Below are positions 10,275-18,983 of a stretch of 64,000 nucleotides of DNA, in pieces. The first letter of the stretch is position 1, and each line of letters starts with the position of its first letter. The stretch comes from Methylomonas albis. Lineage in GTDB: Bacteria > Pseudomonadota > Gammaproteobacteria > Methylococcales > Methylomonadaceae. The DNA is taken from contig NZ_JACXSS010000001.1 of the NCBI RefSeq assembly GCF_014850955.1, positions 1 through 64,000 on the forward strand. The letters run 5' to 3'. The notes under the pieces were generated by a model that saw only the letters and a program-made list of their open reading frames with translations, did not search any database and was not told where the DNA came from. The translations under genes and the position numbers were made by a program.

Positions 10275-10493
10275 GAATTTAACTCCTTTCGATGGCTGAT
10301 GCCGCAATGAAACACATATCAAAGCTTTTAATCCTTTTTCCTAAAGACTTCAAGCCTAGCTGAACTTAGAGATTTTCCGGTTAGAATAAAAACTAATTTA
10401 GGCTATGCCGACACTTAAGTTTTGCGGTTAAACCGGAAAATTGTTTGATCGCTGCCTAGGAACTGCAAGAGCTGTTGATAAGGATAAACTGAA

Positions 10494-11150
10494 ATGCTCA
10501 ACTGGAAACAAATCGATACCGTGTTGCTGGATATGGACGGTACTTTGCTGGATTTAAATTTCGATAATCATTTTTGGCAAGAGTTTGTGCCCTTGCGCTT
10601 TGCTGAGCTGCACGGCTTATCGCTTGAGGCAGCCAAACAGCAGTTGGCGCCGCGTTTCCGGGCGATGGAAGGTAAGCTGGAATGGTATTGTCTGGATTAT
10701 TGGACCCAGGAATTGGCTCTGAATATTGCAGGACTGAAGCAGGAGTTGGCCGGCTTGATTGCGGTGCATCCGCATGTCACCGAGTTTTTGGATGCTGCGC
10801 GCGCGAGTGGCAAGCGTTTATTGTTGGTGACAAACGCCCATCGCGACAGCTTGAATCTGAAAATGGAAAAAACCTGTCTACATGGCTTTTTCGACGAAAT
10901 CGTCTCGTCGCACGATTTTGGTTTTGCCAAGGAGCGGCAAGATTTTTGGCAAATCCTGCAAGACAAACATCTGTTTGCAAAGGATAGAACGCTGCTGGTA
11001 GACGATAGCTCAGTGGTGCTGGCGTCTGCCCGAACTTTCGGCATTGCTCATCTGGTGTCGATCAGCAAGCCGGATAGTCAACGGCCGGTTAAGCAGGTTG
11101 CTGAGTTTGCGGCGGTGGAGGATTTTCGGGCGTTGATGCCTGGTTTGTAG
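10494..11150 (+). CDS. yrfG: HAD-family GMP/IMP nucleotidase (YrfG-like)
   Basis: HAD-superfamily phosphatase of 218 residues. Motif I is LLDMDGTLLDLNFD near residues 11-24, motif II LLLVTNAHRDS (conserved Thr), motif III around FGFAKERQDFW, and motif IV LLVDDSSVVL. The NFDN-HFW sequence after motif I and overall length match YrfG, which dephosphorylates GMP and IMP. ATAAGGATAAACTGAA precedes the ATG and gives a fair ribosome site. Its 3' end overlaps the 3' end of rhlB on the other strand by 62 bases, so both C-termini are coded in the same DNA. The phosphatase family is certain; the substrate is inferred. Confidence 0.85.
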   Translation: MLNWKQIDTVLLDMDGTLLDLNFDNHFWQEFVPLRFAELHGLSLEAAKQQLAPRFRAMEGKLEWYCLDYWTQELALNIAGLKQELAGLIAVHPHVTEFLDAARASGKRLLLVTNAHRDSLNLKMEKTCLHGFFDEIVSSHDFGFAKERQDFWQILQDKHLFAKDRTLLVDDSSVVLASARTFGIAHLVSISKPDSQRPVKQVAEFAAVEDFRALMPGL

Positions 11151-12429
11151 TGGGTGCCGGGCGCGGTGGCCGGTGTTCTCTGGGTTTGTGCTCCGAACGC
11201 GGCGGACGTTTGTCACGCTGTATCACCCGTTCGCGGGGTTCGCGGCGTTCGGGTTTTATCACGTCTTCAACCATCAACTCCGGGATAATGGCTTGCACCG
11301 GCACTTTTTCGCCGATGTAATCTTCGATGTCCGGCATCGAGTAAGCGTATTCCTCGCAAATAAAGCTGATCGCTTCGCCGCTGGCACCGAAACGGGCGGT
11401 ACGGCCGATACGATGCACGTAATCTTCCACATCCTGCGGTAAGTCGTAGTTGAACACATGCGAGACATCAGGAATATGTAAGCCGCGGGCCGCTACGTCG
11501 GTGGCGATCAACAGTGTGACCCGGTTTTCCTGGAAATCGTTGAGCAGACGCTGACGTTTCTCCTGCGGCACGTCGCCGCTGAGCATGGCCACTTTGTGGC
11601 CGTTGGCAGCCAGGTAATCGTCCAGTTGCTCGGCGCACCTCTTGGTGTTGACGAAGACGATACTGCGCTGCGGTTGGTGATGTTTCAGCAAGCCCAGTAA
11701 CAGCGGGATTTTTTGCTCGTTGGCCGGACAGTAAGCCACCTGATTGATAGCTTTGGAGGTGACTTCCTCGGATTCGATGCGAATCAGTACCGGGTTGTTC
11801 ATGTGCTCGTAAGCCAGCTCTGTGACTTTGTAGGACAACGTTGCCGAAAACAGCATATTCAAACGTTTTTCCGCCGGCGGCATGCGGCGTAGCAAAAAGC
11901 GGATGTCTTTAATGAAACCCAAATCGAACATGCGGTCGGCTTCGTCCATCACGGTGACTTGAATGTTATCCAAGGTAAAGGCGTCTTGCCGATAAAAATC
12001 AATGATTCGACCCGGTGTACCGATGATGATGTCGATATTGCCTTTAATTTTATCCAACTGCTTTTGATAGTCGGTGCCGCCGTAGATCAGCGCAAACTTC
12101 AGATTCAGGTACTTGCTCAAGGCCAGTGCGTCTTTATGAATCTGGATCGCCAATTCTCGGGTCGGCGCCAAAATCAGGGCCCGCGGGTTTTTGATTTTTT
12201 CGCTTTCGTCGTTGATTAGATGCTGAAAGGTCGCCAGCAGAAACGTGGCGGTTTTGCCGGTGCCGGTTTGGGCTTGGCCGGCAATGTCTTTGCCTCTTAG
12301 CGACAAGGGTAAGGATTTATCCTGAATAGGTGTGCAGTTAATGAATCCTGCTTCTTTCAGGCCTTTAATGATGGAGTCGGACAGCTCCAAATTACTAAAA
12401 CGCGTTTCCGTCAAATGTGTTTTCTTCAT
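11089..12429 (-). CDS. rhlB: ATP-dependent RNA helicase RhlB
   Basis: DEAD-box helicase of 446 residues. The start MKKTHLTETRF is close to RhlB of enteric bacteria. Motifs: Q-motif region (FINCTPIQDKSLPL), motif I AQTGTGKT, motif II DEADRMFDLGF, motif III SAT, and C-terminal motifs ATDVAARGLHIPDV and HRIGRTARFG. The last 70 or so residues are Arg/Pro/Gln-rich and unstructured, as is common for the tail that contacts RNA and RNase E. It is divergent from trxA-rho, the same arrangement as in Escherichia coli, which supports orthology. RhlB unwinds RNA for the degradosome; an RNase G gene lies 12 kb away. The tail overlaps yrfG tail-to-tail by 62 bases. Confidence 0.93.
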   Translation of the reverse strand: MKKTHLTETRFSNLELSDSIIKGLKEAGFINCTPIQDKSLPLSLRGKDIAGQAQTGTGKTATFLLATFQHLINDESEKIKNPRALILAPTRELAIQIHKDALALSKYLNLKFALIYGGTDYQKQLDKIKGNIDIIIGTPGRIIDFYRQDAFTLDNIQVTVMDEADRMFDLGFIKDIRFLLRRMPPAEKRLNMLFSATLSYKVTELAYEHMNNPVLIRIESEEVTSKAINQVAYCPANEQKIPLLLGLLKHHQPQRSIVFVNTKRCAEQLDDYLAANGHKVAMLSGDVPQEKRQRLLNDFQENRVTLLIATDVAARGLHIPDVSHVFNYDLPQDVEDYVHRIGRTARFGASGEAISFICEEYAYSMPDIEDYIGEKVPVQAIIPELMVEDVIKPERREPRERVIQRDKRPPRSEHKPREHRPPRPAPTTNQASTPENPPPPQTQQPA

Positions 12430-12471
12430 AGCTTAATAGAATAAACTAAAAAGCCCTACGGTTGAAATCGA

Positions 12472-12501
12472 TTGACAATTAAAGCGCGGCGAAACTATAG
12501 T
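12472..12501 (+). promoter_or_regulatory. Sigma-70 type promoter for trxA-rho
   Basis: A perfect -35 box TTGACA (12472-12477) is followed after 18 bases by TATAGT (12496-12501), a one-mismatch -10 box. The expected transcript would start near 12508 and carry about 23 bases before the trxA GTG. It lies in the rhlB/trxA divergent gap, facing trxA. This is a sequence match only. Confidence 0.7.
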
Positions 12502-12530
12502 CTTGACTTTGTAAACTAATGGAGAATGGC

Positions 12531-12857
12531 GTGAGTGACCTAGTCCTTCATGTATCAGACGCTGATTTTAATGAAACTGTGTTGAAAGCCGGTACGCCGG
12601 TATTGGTCGATTATTGGGCTGAATGGTGTGGTCCGTGCAAAATGATTGCCCCGGTTTTGGATGAAATTGCATCCGAGTATCAAGGCAAACTCACTGTTGC
12701 CAAGCTGAATATCGACGAAAACCCCAAAACGCCTCAGCACTACGGTGTGCGAGGTATTCCGACTTTGATGCTTTTCAAGGGCGGCGAAGTGGAAGCGACT
12801 AAGGTTGGCGCCTTAACCAAATCCCAATTGACTGCGTTTATCGATAGCAACATCTAA
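12531..12857 (+). CDS. trxA: Thioredoxin TrxA
   Basis: Thioredoxin of 108 residues with the redox motif WCGPC at residues 32-36, the cis-Pro loop [11 protein letters not shown] and the usual fold length. It reduces protein disulfides using electrons from thioredoxin reductase. The GTG at 12531 is taken as start because GGAGA lies six bases upstream and the protein then begins SDLVLHVSD, matching TrxA N-termini. The ATG at 12519 would give a four-residue extension and lies on top of the ribosome site. It stands upstream of rho, the same order as in enterobacteria. Confidence 0.95.
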   Translation: MSDLVLHVSDADFNETVLKAGTPVLVDYWAEWCGPCKMIAPVLDEIASEYQGKLTVAKLNIDENPKTPQHYGVRGIPTLMLFKGGEVEATKVGALTKSQLTAFIDSNI

Positions 12858-13031
12858 ATTAAGCCGAATCGCCGGATTTATTAAAAATGTTTTTGATAAG
12901 TCCGGTTATTGCGCTAAAATTTTCCCCGCTTGCTTCTTAGCATCCTGAAAATCCCTAATTTATCCAACAACTACCTTCCGCTGTAAACGGCTTTCTGCTG
13001 TTATGCATTTCTTTCATTTCCCTTTATCAAC

Positions 13032-14288
13032 ATGAATCTTACCGAGTTAAAACTTAAACAAGTCACTGAAATTATTGCCATCGCCGAGTCCTTGGGGCTG
13101 GAAAATATCGACAGAGCCAGAAAGCAGGAACTGATTTTTGCGATTTTGAAGAAACAGGCGAAAAGCGGCGAAGATATTTTTGGCGATGGGGTTTTGGAAA
13201 TACTGGCGGACGGATTCGGTTTTTTAAGAACCCCCGGTTGTTCTTATTTGGCGGGGCCGGACGACATTTATGTCTCGCCGAGCCAGATCAGACGTTTCGG
13301 TTTGCGCACGGGCGATACCGTTAGCGGCAAGATTCGCCCACCCAAGGAAGGCGAACGCTATTTCGCAATGCTCAAAGTGGAAAGCATCAATTTCGAGTCA
13401 CCCGAGCAATCCAAAAACAAGATTTCCTTTTCCAACCTTACGCCGCTGTTTGCCAACAAACGTTTCCGTTTGGAACAAGGTAACGGCACCAGCGAAGATT
13501 TAACCGCCCGCATCATCGACTTGATTGCCCCCATCGGCAAAGGCCAGCGCGGCCTGATCGTTTCCCCGCCGAAAGCCGGTAAAACCATGATCATGCAAAG
13601 CATCGCCCACGCGATTGCCGAGAATAACCCTGAATGTTATCTGATCGTATTGCTGATCGACGAGCGCCCGGAAGAGGTAACCGAGATGGAGCGTTGCGTG
13701 CGCGGCGAAGTAGTCTCCAGCACCTTCGACGAACCGGCGACCCGTCACGTGCAGGTAGCCGACATGGTCATCGAAAAAGCCCGACGCATGGTCGAGCATA
13801 AGCACGACGTGGTTATCCTGTTAGACTCGATCACCCGTTTGGCTCGTGCTTACAATATGGTGGTGCCGTCTTCCGGTAAATTATTGTCCGGCGGTGTTGA
13901 CGCCAATGCGCTGGAAAAACCCAAGCGTTTTTTCGGTGCGGCGCGGAATATCGAAGAAGGCGGCAGTTTGACGATTATCGCTACCGCATTGGTCGAAACC
14001 GGCTCGCGGATGGATGAAGTGATCTTCGAAGAGTTCAAGGGCACCGGTAACATGGAACTGCATCTGGAGCGGAAAATCGCCGAAAAGCGGATTTATCCGG
14101 CGATCAACATCAACCGTTCCGGTACACGTCGTGAGGAATATTTGGTCGATCCGGACGAGCTGCAAAAAACCTGGATTTTGCGCAAAATTCTGCAGCCGAT
14201 GGATGAATTGGCCGCATCCGAATTTCTGCTGGGCAAACTCAAAGATTTTAAAACCAACGCCGCATTTTTCGATTCGATGAAGCGCTAA
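13032..14288 (+). CDS. rho: Transcription termination factor Rho
   Basis: Hexameric RNA-dependent ATPase that terminates transcription, 418 residues, very close in length and sequence to the E. coli protein. N-terminal Rho_N segment ([20 protein letters not shown]), RNA-binding cold-shock domain ([20 protein letters not shown]), Walker A PPKAGKT at residues 179-185, Walker [15 protein letters not shown], and the Q/R loops [10 protein letters not shown]. No Shine-Dalgarno site is visible before the ATG. The 170-base leader after trxA is AT-rich and C-rich in places, which would fit Rho autoregulation, but no leader peptide was recognised. Confidence 0.97.
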   Translation: MNLTELKLKQVTEIIAIAESLGLENIDRARKQELIFAILKKQAKSGEDIFGDGVLEILADGFGFLRTPGCSYLAGPDDIYVSPSQIRRFGLRTGDTVSGKIRPPKEGERYFAMLKVESINFESPEQSKNKISFSNLTPLFANKRFRLEQGNGTSEDLTARIIDLIAPIGKGQRGLIVSPPKAGKTMIMQSIAHAIAENNPECYLIVLLIDERPEEVTEMERCVRGEVVSSTFDEPATRHVQVADMVIEKARRMVEHKHDVVILLDSITRLARAYNMVVPSSGKLLSGGVDANALEKPKRFFGAARNIEEGGSLTIIATALVETGSRMDEVIFEEFKGTGNMELHLERKIAEKRIYPAININRSGTRREEYLVDPDELQKTWILRKILQPMDELAASEFLLGKLKDFKTNAAFFDSMKR

Positions 14289-14305
14289 GCGCAACACACC
14301 TGTAC

Positions 14306-14328
14306 CGACGAGCGCACAGCGCTCGTCG
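14306..14328 (+). terminator. Perfect hairpin 18 bp after rho, no T-tract
   Basis: A nine-base stem CGACGAGCG (14306-14314) pairs exactly with CGCTCGTCG (14320-14328) around a five-base loop. No run of T follows, so it is not a classical intrinsic terminator. It may protect the 3' end of the trxA-rho message, or belong to a small dispersed palindrome family. Confidence 0.5.
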
Positions 14329-14495
14329 CAAACTCGTCAAACATCCCCGCCGCTGTTTTTTCACTTTTTTGTCATAAAACACAAAAGCCTATCCTTAACC
14401 TGATGCGCGGTCAGCAATGTACCCTCGCATTTGATGGTTATCGATGCGATTAATTTTGTTATATTGCGCGACGACCTTAAACGAGGAGTACGGCT

Positions 14496-16190
14496 TTGCG
14501 AACAACCAGCAAATTTTTTATGCAATTCGTCCGATTGGCGGGCCCCTTCTGGTGCTCTGAAAATAAGACCACCATTCGGACCTTATCGGCGTTTTTGGTC
14601 GCGTTGACAGTGGCGCAGATTGCCGTGTCGGTCATTATTACCGAATGGAGCGCCGACTTGTTCGATGCGTTGGAGCAACGGTCGATGTCGAGGCTGTTTA
14701 CCCAAGTTGGGCTGATCGTATTAATTTTTATCGCTAATATGGCGATTACCGCGACCCATCTGGTTATCAAACGTCGCCTGCAATTGAGCTGGCGGGGTTG
14801 GTTAACCGACAAATTGATCGGTCAATGGATGCGTGACGGCCGTCATTATCTGGTCACGCACATTCCCGGACAGCACGACAATCCCGACGGTAGGATCGCC
14901 GAAGACATTCGGATTTCCACCGAATATGCCATCGATTTGTTACATACTTTCTTTTATTGTTTTTTGTTGTTGACTAGTTTCACGGAAATTTTGTGGACCT
15001 TGTCCGGCACGGTAACCCTCAATCTGGGCTTGATCGAAGTGCCGATTCAAGGCCATTTGGTCTGGTTGGCGCTGATTTATGCGGCTAGCGCATCCACTTT
15101 GGGTTGGTGGATAGGCCGGCCTTTGACCATGGCGACAGATAATAGACAGACCGTGGAAGCCAATTTCCGTTTTGCGCTAGTCAAAGCCCGCGAAAATGCC
15201 CAGGCAATCGCTTTGATTCACGGTGAAAGCAACGAGAATCCGCATTTTCATCGTTTGTTCGGAAATATTGTCGACGCCTGGAATCAGCAAACTCAAGCCT
15301 GGCAGCGTATAACCATGTTTAGCTCCGGTTATTCGATATTGTCTATGGCGTTTCCTATTTTGGTGTCTGCGCCGCGTTTTATTTTAGGCACTATCAGCCT
15401 AGGCGCGCTGATGCAATCGGCACAGGCTTTTCAGCAAATGGTCGCGGCGCTATCCTGGCCGGTCGACAACATGGGCAAGGTTGCGGAATGGCGGGCTTCG
15501 GTCGAGCGGGTATTGGGATTGAGCAAGGCCTTGGAGCAATTAGAGCTAGAAATAGCCAAGCCCGACCCGTATCGAATCCGCTTGGTGAAAAGTGACAAGT
15601 CAGTATTGGCGTTTCGCGCTTTATGTATTTCGCGCTTGGACAGAATTGTCTGTGTATCTACCCTCAATGAAGAAATCAGAGCAGGCGAGCGCGTGTTGAT
15701 TGCCGGTAATGCGTTTTCCGGCAACAAGCTGTTCAAAGCAGTCGCTGGCCTTTGGCCATGGGGCGAAGGTGCGATCGAATTGCCGGACGATGAGGCCATG
15801 TTCTTTATGCCGCCGCGTCCTTATCTACCGACCGGCACCTTGCGTGCTTCAATTTGCTACCCGTCCGACCCCTCCGCTTTCGAGCCGCAAGTGTTAGAAA
15901 ATACCCTTGAGCTGGCCGGTGTGAAAGAGTTGAAAGAACAACTTGATCAGGTTGCCGATTGGGAAAAGAACCTTGAGCGCGAACAGAAACAACGCTTGGG
16001 CTTGGTGCGCTTGTTGTTGCACAAACCCAAATGGATACTGATGCAGGAAGCCTTTGATTCGCTCGATCCCGAAGGCGAAGTAGACATGGTCAATCTGATC
16101 CATAAAAGGCTATCGGATTCGGCGGTGCTGACCATCACCAAGCAGCCCACCATACAGGCCTTGTACAAGCGGCGTATTACGCTCTGCTGA
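14496..16190 (+). CDS. SbmA/BacA/YddA-type ABC transporter with degenerate ATPase
   Basis: A fused ABC exporter half of 564 residues. TTG 14496 is chosen as start because GAGGAG lies eight bases upstream. The membrane part (residues 1-340) has the ABC_membrane_2 pattern seen in YddA/ABCD proteins, including WLTDKLIGQWM and DNPDGRIAEDIR. The C-terminal part aligns with an ABC ATPase, keeping AGLWPWGEG and MPPRPYLPTGTLR, but all catalytic motifs are eroded. Walker A reads GNAFSGNKL from residue 404, the ABC signature is LEREQKQRL, Walker B reads WILMQEAFDSLD with Gln517 where Asp is expected, and the H-loop His is Lys549. It is full length and in frame, so this is not simple decay by indel. It may work without ATP hydrolysis, as SbmA does, or pair with another ATPase. 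It is probably co-transcribed with the GH5 gene. Confidence 0.82.
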   Translation: MRTTSKFFMQFVRLAGPFWCSENKTTIRTLSAFLVALTVAQIAVSVIITEWSADLFDALEQRSMSRLFTQVGLIVLIFIANMAITATHLVIKRRLQLSWRGWLTDKLIGQWMRDGRHYLVTHIPGQHDNPDGRIAEDIRISTEYAIDLLHTFFYCFLLLTSFTEILWTLSGTVTLNLGLIEVPIQGHLVWLALIYAASASTLGWWIGRPLTMATDNRQTVEANFRFALVKARENAQAIALIHGESNENPHFHRLFGNIVDAWNQQTQAWQRITMFSSGYSILSMAFPILVSAPRFILGTISLGALMQSAQAFQQMVAALSWPVDNMGKVAEWRASVERVLGLSKALEQLELEIAKPDPYRIRLVKSDKSVLAFRALCISRLDRIVCVSTLNEEIRAGERVLIAGNAFSGNKLFKAVAGLWPWGEGAIELPDDEAMFFMPPRPYLPTGTLRASICYPSDPSAFEPQVLENTLELAGVKELKEQLDQVADWEKNLEREQKQRLGLVRLLLHKPKWILMQEAFDSLDPEGEVDMVNLIHKRLSDSAVLTITKQPTIQALYKRRITLC

Positions 16191-16232
16191 CTGCTGACCC
16201 GCTTTAGAGCCGCCATATCTTGGGAGTTTGCC

Positions 16233-17333
16233 ATTAAGTCTGGTAAAAAACTGCGTGGGGTGAATCTGGGTGGATGGTTGGTGCTGGAAAAATGGATGAC
16301 TCCCAGCCTGTTTGAAGGGCTGAACGCCAGAGATGAAACCAGTTGGTGCGTCGAATTGGGCTGCGAAGCCGGAATGCGCTTGCAACAGCACTGGAATAGC
16401 TTCATCACCCGCGCCGACTTTGCTTGGTTGGCGGAAATCGGGATTAATGCCGTACGCATTCCGGTTGGATACTGGCTGTTCGCGGCCGATTACCCTTATC
16501 ACAACAGTTACGGCGCGTCGCCTCATCCCTTTGTCATCGGTGGTGGCGATGTGCTTGACCAGGCTTTCGACTGGGCTGAAGAATTTGGGTTGCAGATAGT
16601 TGTCGATCTACACGCCGCGCCAGGCTGTCAGAACGGTTTCGACAATGGCGGTATCCAGGATGTCTGCGAATGGCATACCCAGGAAAGCTACATCGACTAT
16701 TCCCTTGAGACCCTGGAGCGATTGGCGAGGCGTTACGGCAAGCGCCAGGCTTTGCATGGGATTGAGGTCTTAAACGAACCTCGATGGGATATAGGCACGG
16801 AATTGTTGAAACGTTACACGCGCGCCGCGTATTGGCGCATTCGCCGCCATTGTCCGGCCGAGGTGGCGGTGATATTTCATGATGGTTTCCGGTCGTTTCG
16901 TGAATACGTCGGTTTTTTACAGCCGCCTGAGCATAACAATGTGATCTTCGATATACACCGTTATCAATGTTTTGTGCAGGACGACATCGACAGGGATATT
17001 TATCGGCATCTGCAAAAAGTGATTTGTGACTGGAAAACCGAAGCCGACGAAATTATCGGTGGCCTTGGTTTGCCAACCTATGTCGGCGAATGGAGCCTGG
17101 GCTTGGATGCAAAACTGGCGGCGCTTTGGGCTGAGGGGCCTTTTGATCATGTTCATACGGAGTTGGACGATTTTCAATTTGATCTTGCTTGTCGCGGCTA
17201 CGCAGCCGCCCAGCTGGCCGTGTTCGAGAAATATTTGGGGTGGTTTTTCTGGAGCTATAAAACCGAGACCATGCCGCAATGGAGTTTTCGCGACTGCGTC
17301 GAGCGTGGTTGGCTACCGGCCAAGTTTGCCTGA
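16233..17333 (+). CDS. GH5-family glycoside hydrolase (exo-1,3-beta-glucanase-like)
   Basis: Glycoside hydrolase of 366 residues, similar in length to fungal-type exo-1,3-beta-glucanases. Motifs: LRGVNLGGWLVLEKWMTPSLF near the N-terminus, VRIPVGYWLF, acid/base site VLNEPRWD (Glu after Asn), and the nucleophile region YVGEWSLGLD. No ATG, GTG or TTG lies at a suitable position before the conserved KLRGVNLGGW motif. The frame is open back to 16191, and GGGAG (16222-16226) stands six bases upstream of ATT at 16233. I therefore take ATT as the initiation codon; a start at GTG 16260 would cut off the conserved beta-strand. No signal peptide is seen, so the enzyme would be cytoplasmic. It follows the eroded ABC exporter by 42 bases. 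Confidence 0.75.
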   Translation: MKSGKKLRGVNLGGWLVLEKWMTPSLFEGLNARDETSWCVELGCEAGMRLQQHWNSFITRADFAWLAEIGINAVRIPVGYWLFAADYPYHNSYGASPHPFVIGGGDVLDQAFDWAEEFGLQIVVDLHAAPGCQNGFDNGGIQDVCEWHTQESYIDYSLETLERLARRYGKRQALHGIEVLNEPRWDIGTELLKRYTRAAYWRIRRHCPAEVAVIFHDGFRSFREYVGFLQPPEHNNVIFDIHRYQCFVQDDIDRDIYRHLQKVICDWKTEADEIIGGLGLPTYVGEWSLGLDAKLAALWAEGPFDHVHTELDDFQFDLACRGYAAAQLAVFEKYLGWFFWSYKTETMPQWSFRDCVERGWLPAKFA

Positions 17334-17380
17334 TAGCCGGAGTGCTTGCAAAAACTTTTCTTATTTTAAGTGGGGGATTT

Positions 17381-17394
17381 ACGTTCCGGAACGT
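17381..17394. promoter_or_regulatory. Perfect 14-bp palindrome, possible operator
   Basis: ACGTTCCGGAACGT is its own reverse complement. It lies in the 134-base gap between the GH5 gene and the small coiled-coil gene, and TACTATAAA (17397-17405), a -10-like sequence, follows at once. The placement over a likely promoter fits a repressor site. No regulator gene is adjacent. Confidence 0.45.
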
Positions 17395-17467
17395 CTTACT
17401 ATAAAAGGTGTCGTAGCATTCATGCCGGACAGACTTGGTTAAGCCGATAGTGATGATTAGGTGAAAT

Positions 17468-17728
17468 ATGAAAACAAGACGATCTCGATCCAAATTGGAC
17501 AAAATGTCGCCGGAAGCCTTGGATGCCAGCTTCCCGTCGGCCCGCTATTTTCAAGTTCACTTCGAATATCTGCATGAAACCATAAATGATTTAAAACAGC
17601 AGATTAGCCATGCCAACCAGCAAATTGCCGGACTGCAACAGCAGTTGCAAGCGCATTCATTGGAGGAAATGCCAAAGGTGAATTATGCTAGCGAGACCAA
17701 GCCTGCTGGCAATTTGCGCCAGTCGTAA
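17468..17728 (+). CDS. Small coiled-coil hypothetical protein
   Basis: An 86-residue protein I do not recognise. The ATG follows TTAGGTGAAAT (AGGTGA ribosome site). The N-terminus is basic (KTRRSRSKLDKM). Residues about 35-65 form a likely coiled coil rich in Gln, Leu and His (LHETINDLKQQISHANQQIA, then GLQQQLQ). There is no signal peptide or membrane segment. The gene has its own candidate promoter and palindrome upstream and is convergent with moaE, four bases apart. The clean ribosome site and coding character suggest a real gene. Confidence 0.6.
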   Translation: MKTRRSRSKLDKMSPEALDASFPSARYFQVHFEYLHETINDLKQQISHANQQIAGLQQQLQAHSLEEMPKVNYASETKPAGNLRQS

Positions 17729-17732
17729 TGAA

Positions 17733-18191
17733 TCATGGCTGCTGTAGGTAGCCGTTACTGTTTTTTTCGACCCAGCGTATTTGTCCGGATTCCAAGGTTT
17801 CTCGTTTCCAAAATGGCGCCTGACTTTTCAAGTTTTCCATAATAAACCGACAGGCGTCGAAAGCATCGCCGCGATGCGCCGACCACACGGCTACCAGCAC
17901 CAGCGTATCGTTGGGAGAGACCTGGCCGACGCGATGGATAAGCAGCACGTCCAATAGCTGCCACTGCTCTTGGGCTTGTTCGACAATGCGCTGCAATTGT
18001 TTTTCGGTCATGCCCGGATAATGTTCCAGGTACATGCCGCGAACCTCGTCGCCTTGATTAAAGTCGCGCATAGTGCCGACGAAGATGCCGGTGGCGCCGT
18101 ATTTGCCGGCCATATCGGTCGCTTGGGTTTGAAAATCAGCAAGTGCTTGCCACGGGTTGAAAATCTCGGCGCAGAGTTTGATGGTCATCAT
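17733..18191 (-). CDS. moaE: Molybdopterin synthase catalytic subunit MoaE
   Basis: Large subunit of molybdopterin synthase, which adds two sulfurs carried by MoaD to precursor Z. It is 152 residues long from ATG 18191. GGAGG lies five bases upstream, inside the end of moaD, so the start is coupled to MoaD translation (moaD stop at 18193-18195). Conserved sequence includes GATGIFVGTMRDFNQGD, LEHYPGM, IHRVGQVSPNDTLVLVAV, HRGDAFDACRFIME and the catalytic-Lys region KSQAPFWKRE. The longer upstream frame belongs to moaD DNA and is rejected. Confidence 0.93.
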   Translation of the reverse strand: MMTIKLCAEIFNPWQALADFQTQATDMAGKYGATGIFVGTMRDFNQGDEVRGMYLEHYPGMTEKQLQRIVEQAQEQWQLLDVLLIHRVGQVSPNDTLVLVAVWSAHRGDAFDACRFIMENLKSQAPFWKRETLESGQIRWVEKNSNGYLQQP

Positions 18192-18192
18192 T

Positions 18193-18426
18193 TCAGCCTC
18201 CGGTAACCGGTGGGAAAAATGCCACTTCATCGCCGTCGCTAACTTTAGCCTCCAGACCGACATACTCCATATTGATGGCCGCCAACAGCGTCTCCGGCAT
18301 GTCCATGCTCGGATTAGCCCTATGCCAGATCTCGGATACCGGGAGCGGCGTCTCGATTTTTAGTTCATCGCCGCTACGGCCCACGCTATCCTTCAAACTT
18401 GCAAAATAAAGTACTTTAATCGACAT
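18193..18426 (-). CDS. moaD: Molybdopterin synthase sulfur carrier MoaD
   Basis: Ubiquitin-like small subunit of 77 residues, ending in the essential GG (FFPPVTGG) whose C-terminal glycine is thiocarboxylated. N-terminal MSIKVLYFASLKDSVG is typical of MoaD. It is followed immediately by moaE, whose ribosome site lies in the last codons of moaD. It is divergent from moaC over a gap of only 53 bases. Confidence 0.93.
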   Translation of the reverse strand: MSIKVLYFASLKDSVGRSGDELKIETPLPVSEIWHRANPSMDMPETLLAAINMEYVGLEAKVSDGDEVAFFPPVTGG

Positions 18427-18479
18427 CTTTATTCACCCGGTAATACAATGCTCAGCTGTTTTCACTTGCTTAGTATGCC

Positions 18480-18968
18480 ATGTCCAATTTGCCGCTCACT
18501 CATTTTAATGCCGCCGGAGAAGCCCATATGGTGGATGTTGGGGATAAGGTCGTCAGCCAACGTCAGGCGGTTTGCGAGGGTTACATCGAGATGCAGCCGG
18601 ATACGCTGGCGTTGATCATGGCCGGCACCCACAAGAAGGGCGATGTGCTGGGAATCGCCCGTATCGCCGGGATCATGGCCAGTAAAAAAACCGCCGACCT
18701 GATTCCGCTGTGTCATCCTTTACCGATTAGTCATGTAGAGCTTAGCCTGCAAACCCAAACCGACCTGAATCGCGTGTATTGTCAAACGACCGTCAAGACC
18801 ACCGGCCAAACCGGCGTGGAAATGGAAGCGCTCACCGCCACCCAGATTGCCTTGCTCACTATTTACGATATGTGCAAAGCTGTGGATCGCGGTATGACGA
18901 TTCAAGGAGTGCGCCTGTTGGAAAAAAGTGGTGGCAAGTCAGGACATTGGCAGCGGGATAGCGCTTAA
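18480..18968 (+). CDS. moaC: Cyclic pyranopterin monophosphate synthase MoaC
   Basis: Second enzyme step of molybdenum cofactor synthesis, 162 residues. Motifs: [59 protein letters not shown] and the C-terminal [12 protein letters not shown] with the catalytic Lys/Asp residues. No clear ribosome site precedes the ATG. It is divergent from moaDE; moaA and moaB are not in this window. Confidence 0.95.
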   Translation: MSNLPLTHFNAAGEAHMVDVGDKVVSQRQAVCEGYIEMQPDTLALIMAGTHKKGDVLGIARIAGIMASKKTADLIPLCHPLPISHVELSLQTQTDLNRVYCQTTVKTTGQTGVEMEALTATQIALLTIYDMCKAVDRGMTIQGVRLLEKSGGKSGHWQRDSA

Positions 18969-18983
18969 CCCGGCTCTTCCCGC

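Noticed and set aside
10275..10493. Possible flagellar (sigma-28) promoter for the chemoreceptor
   Set aside because: A TAAG-like element is present, but no GCCGATAA-like -10 box at the right spacing.
18427..18479. Molybdenum-cofactor riboswitch between moaD and moaC
   Set aside because: The gap is 53 bases, too short for that RNA, and shows no conserved fold.
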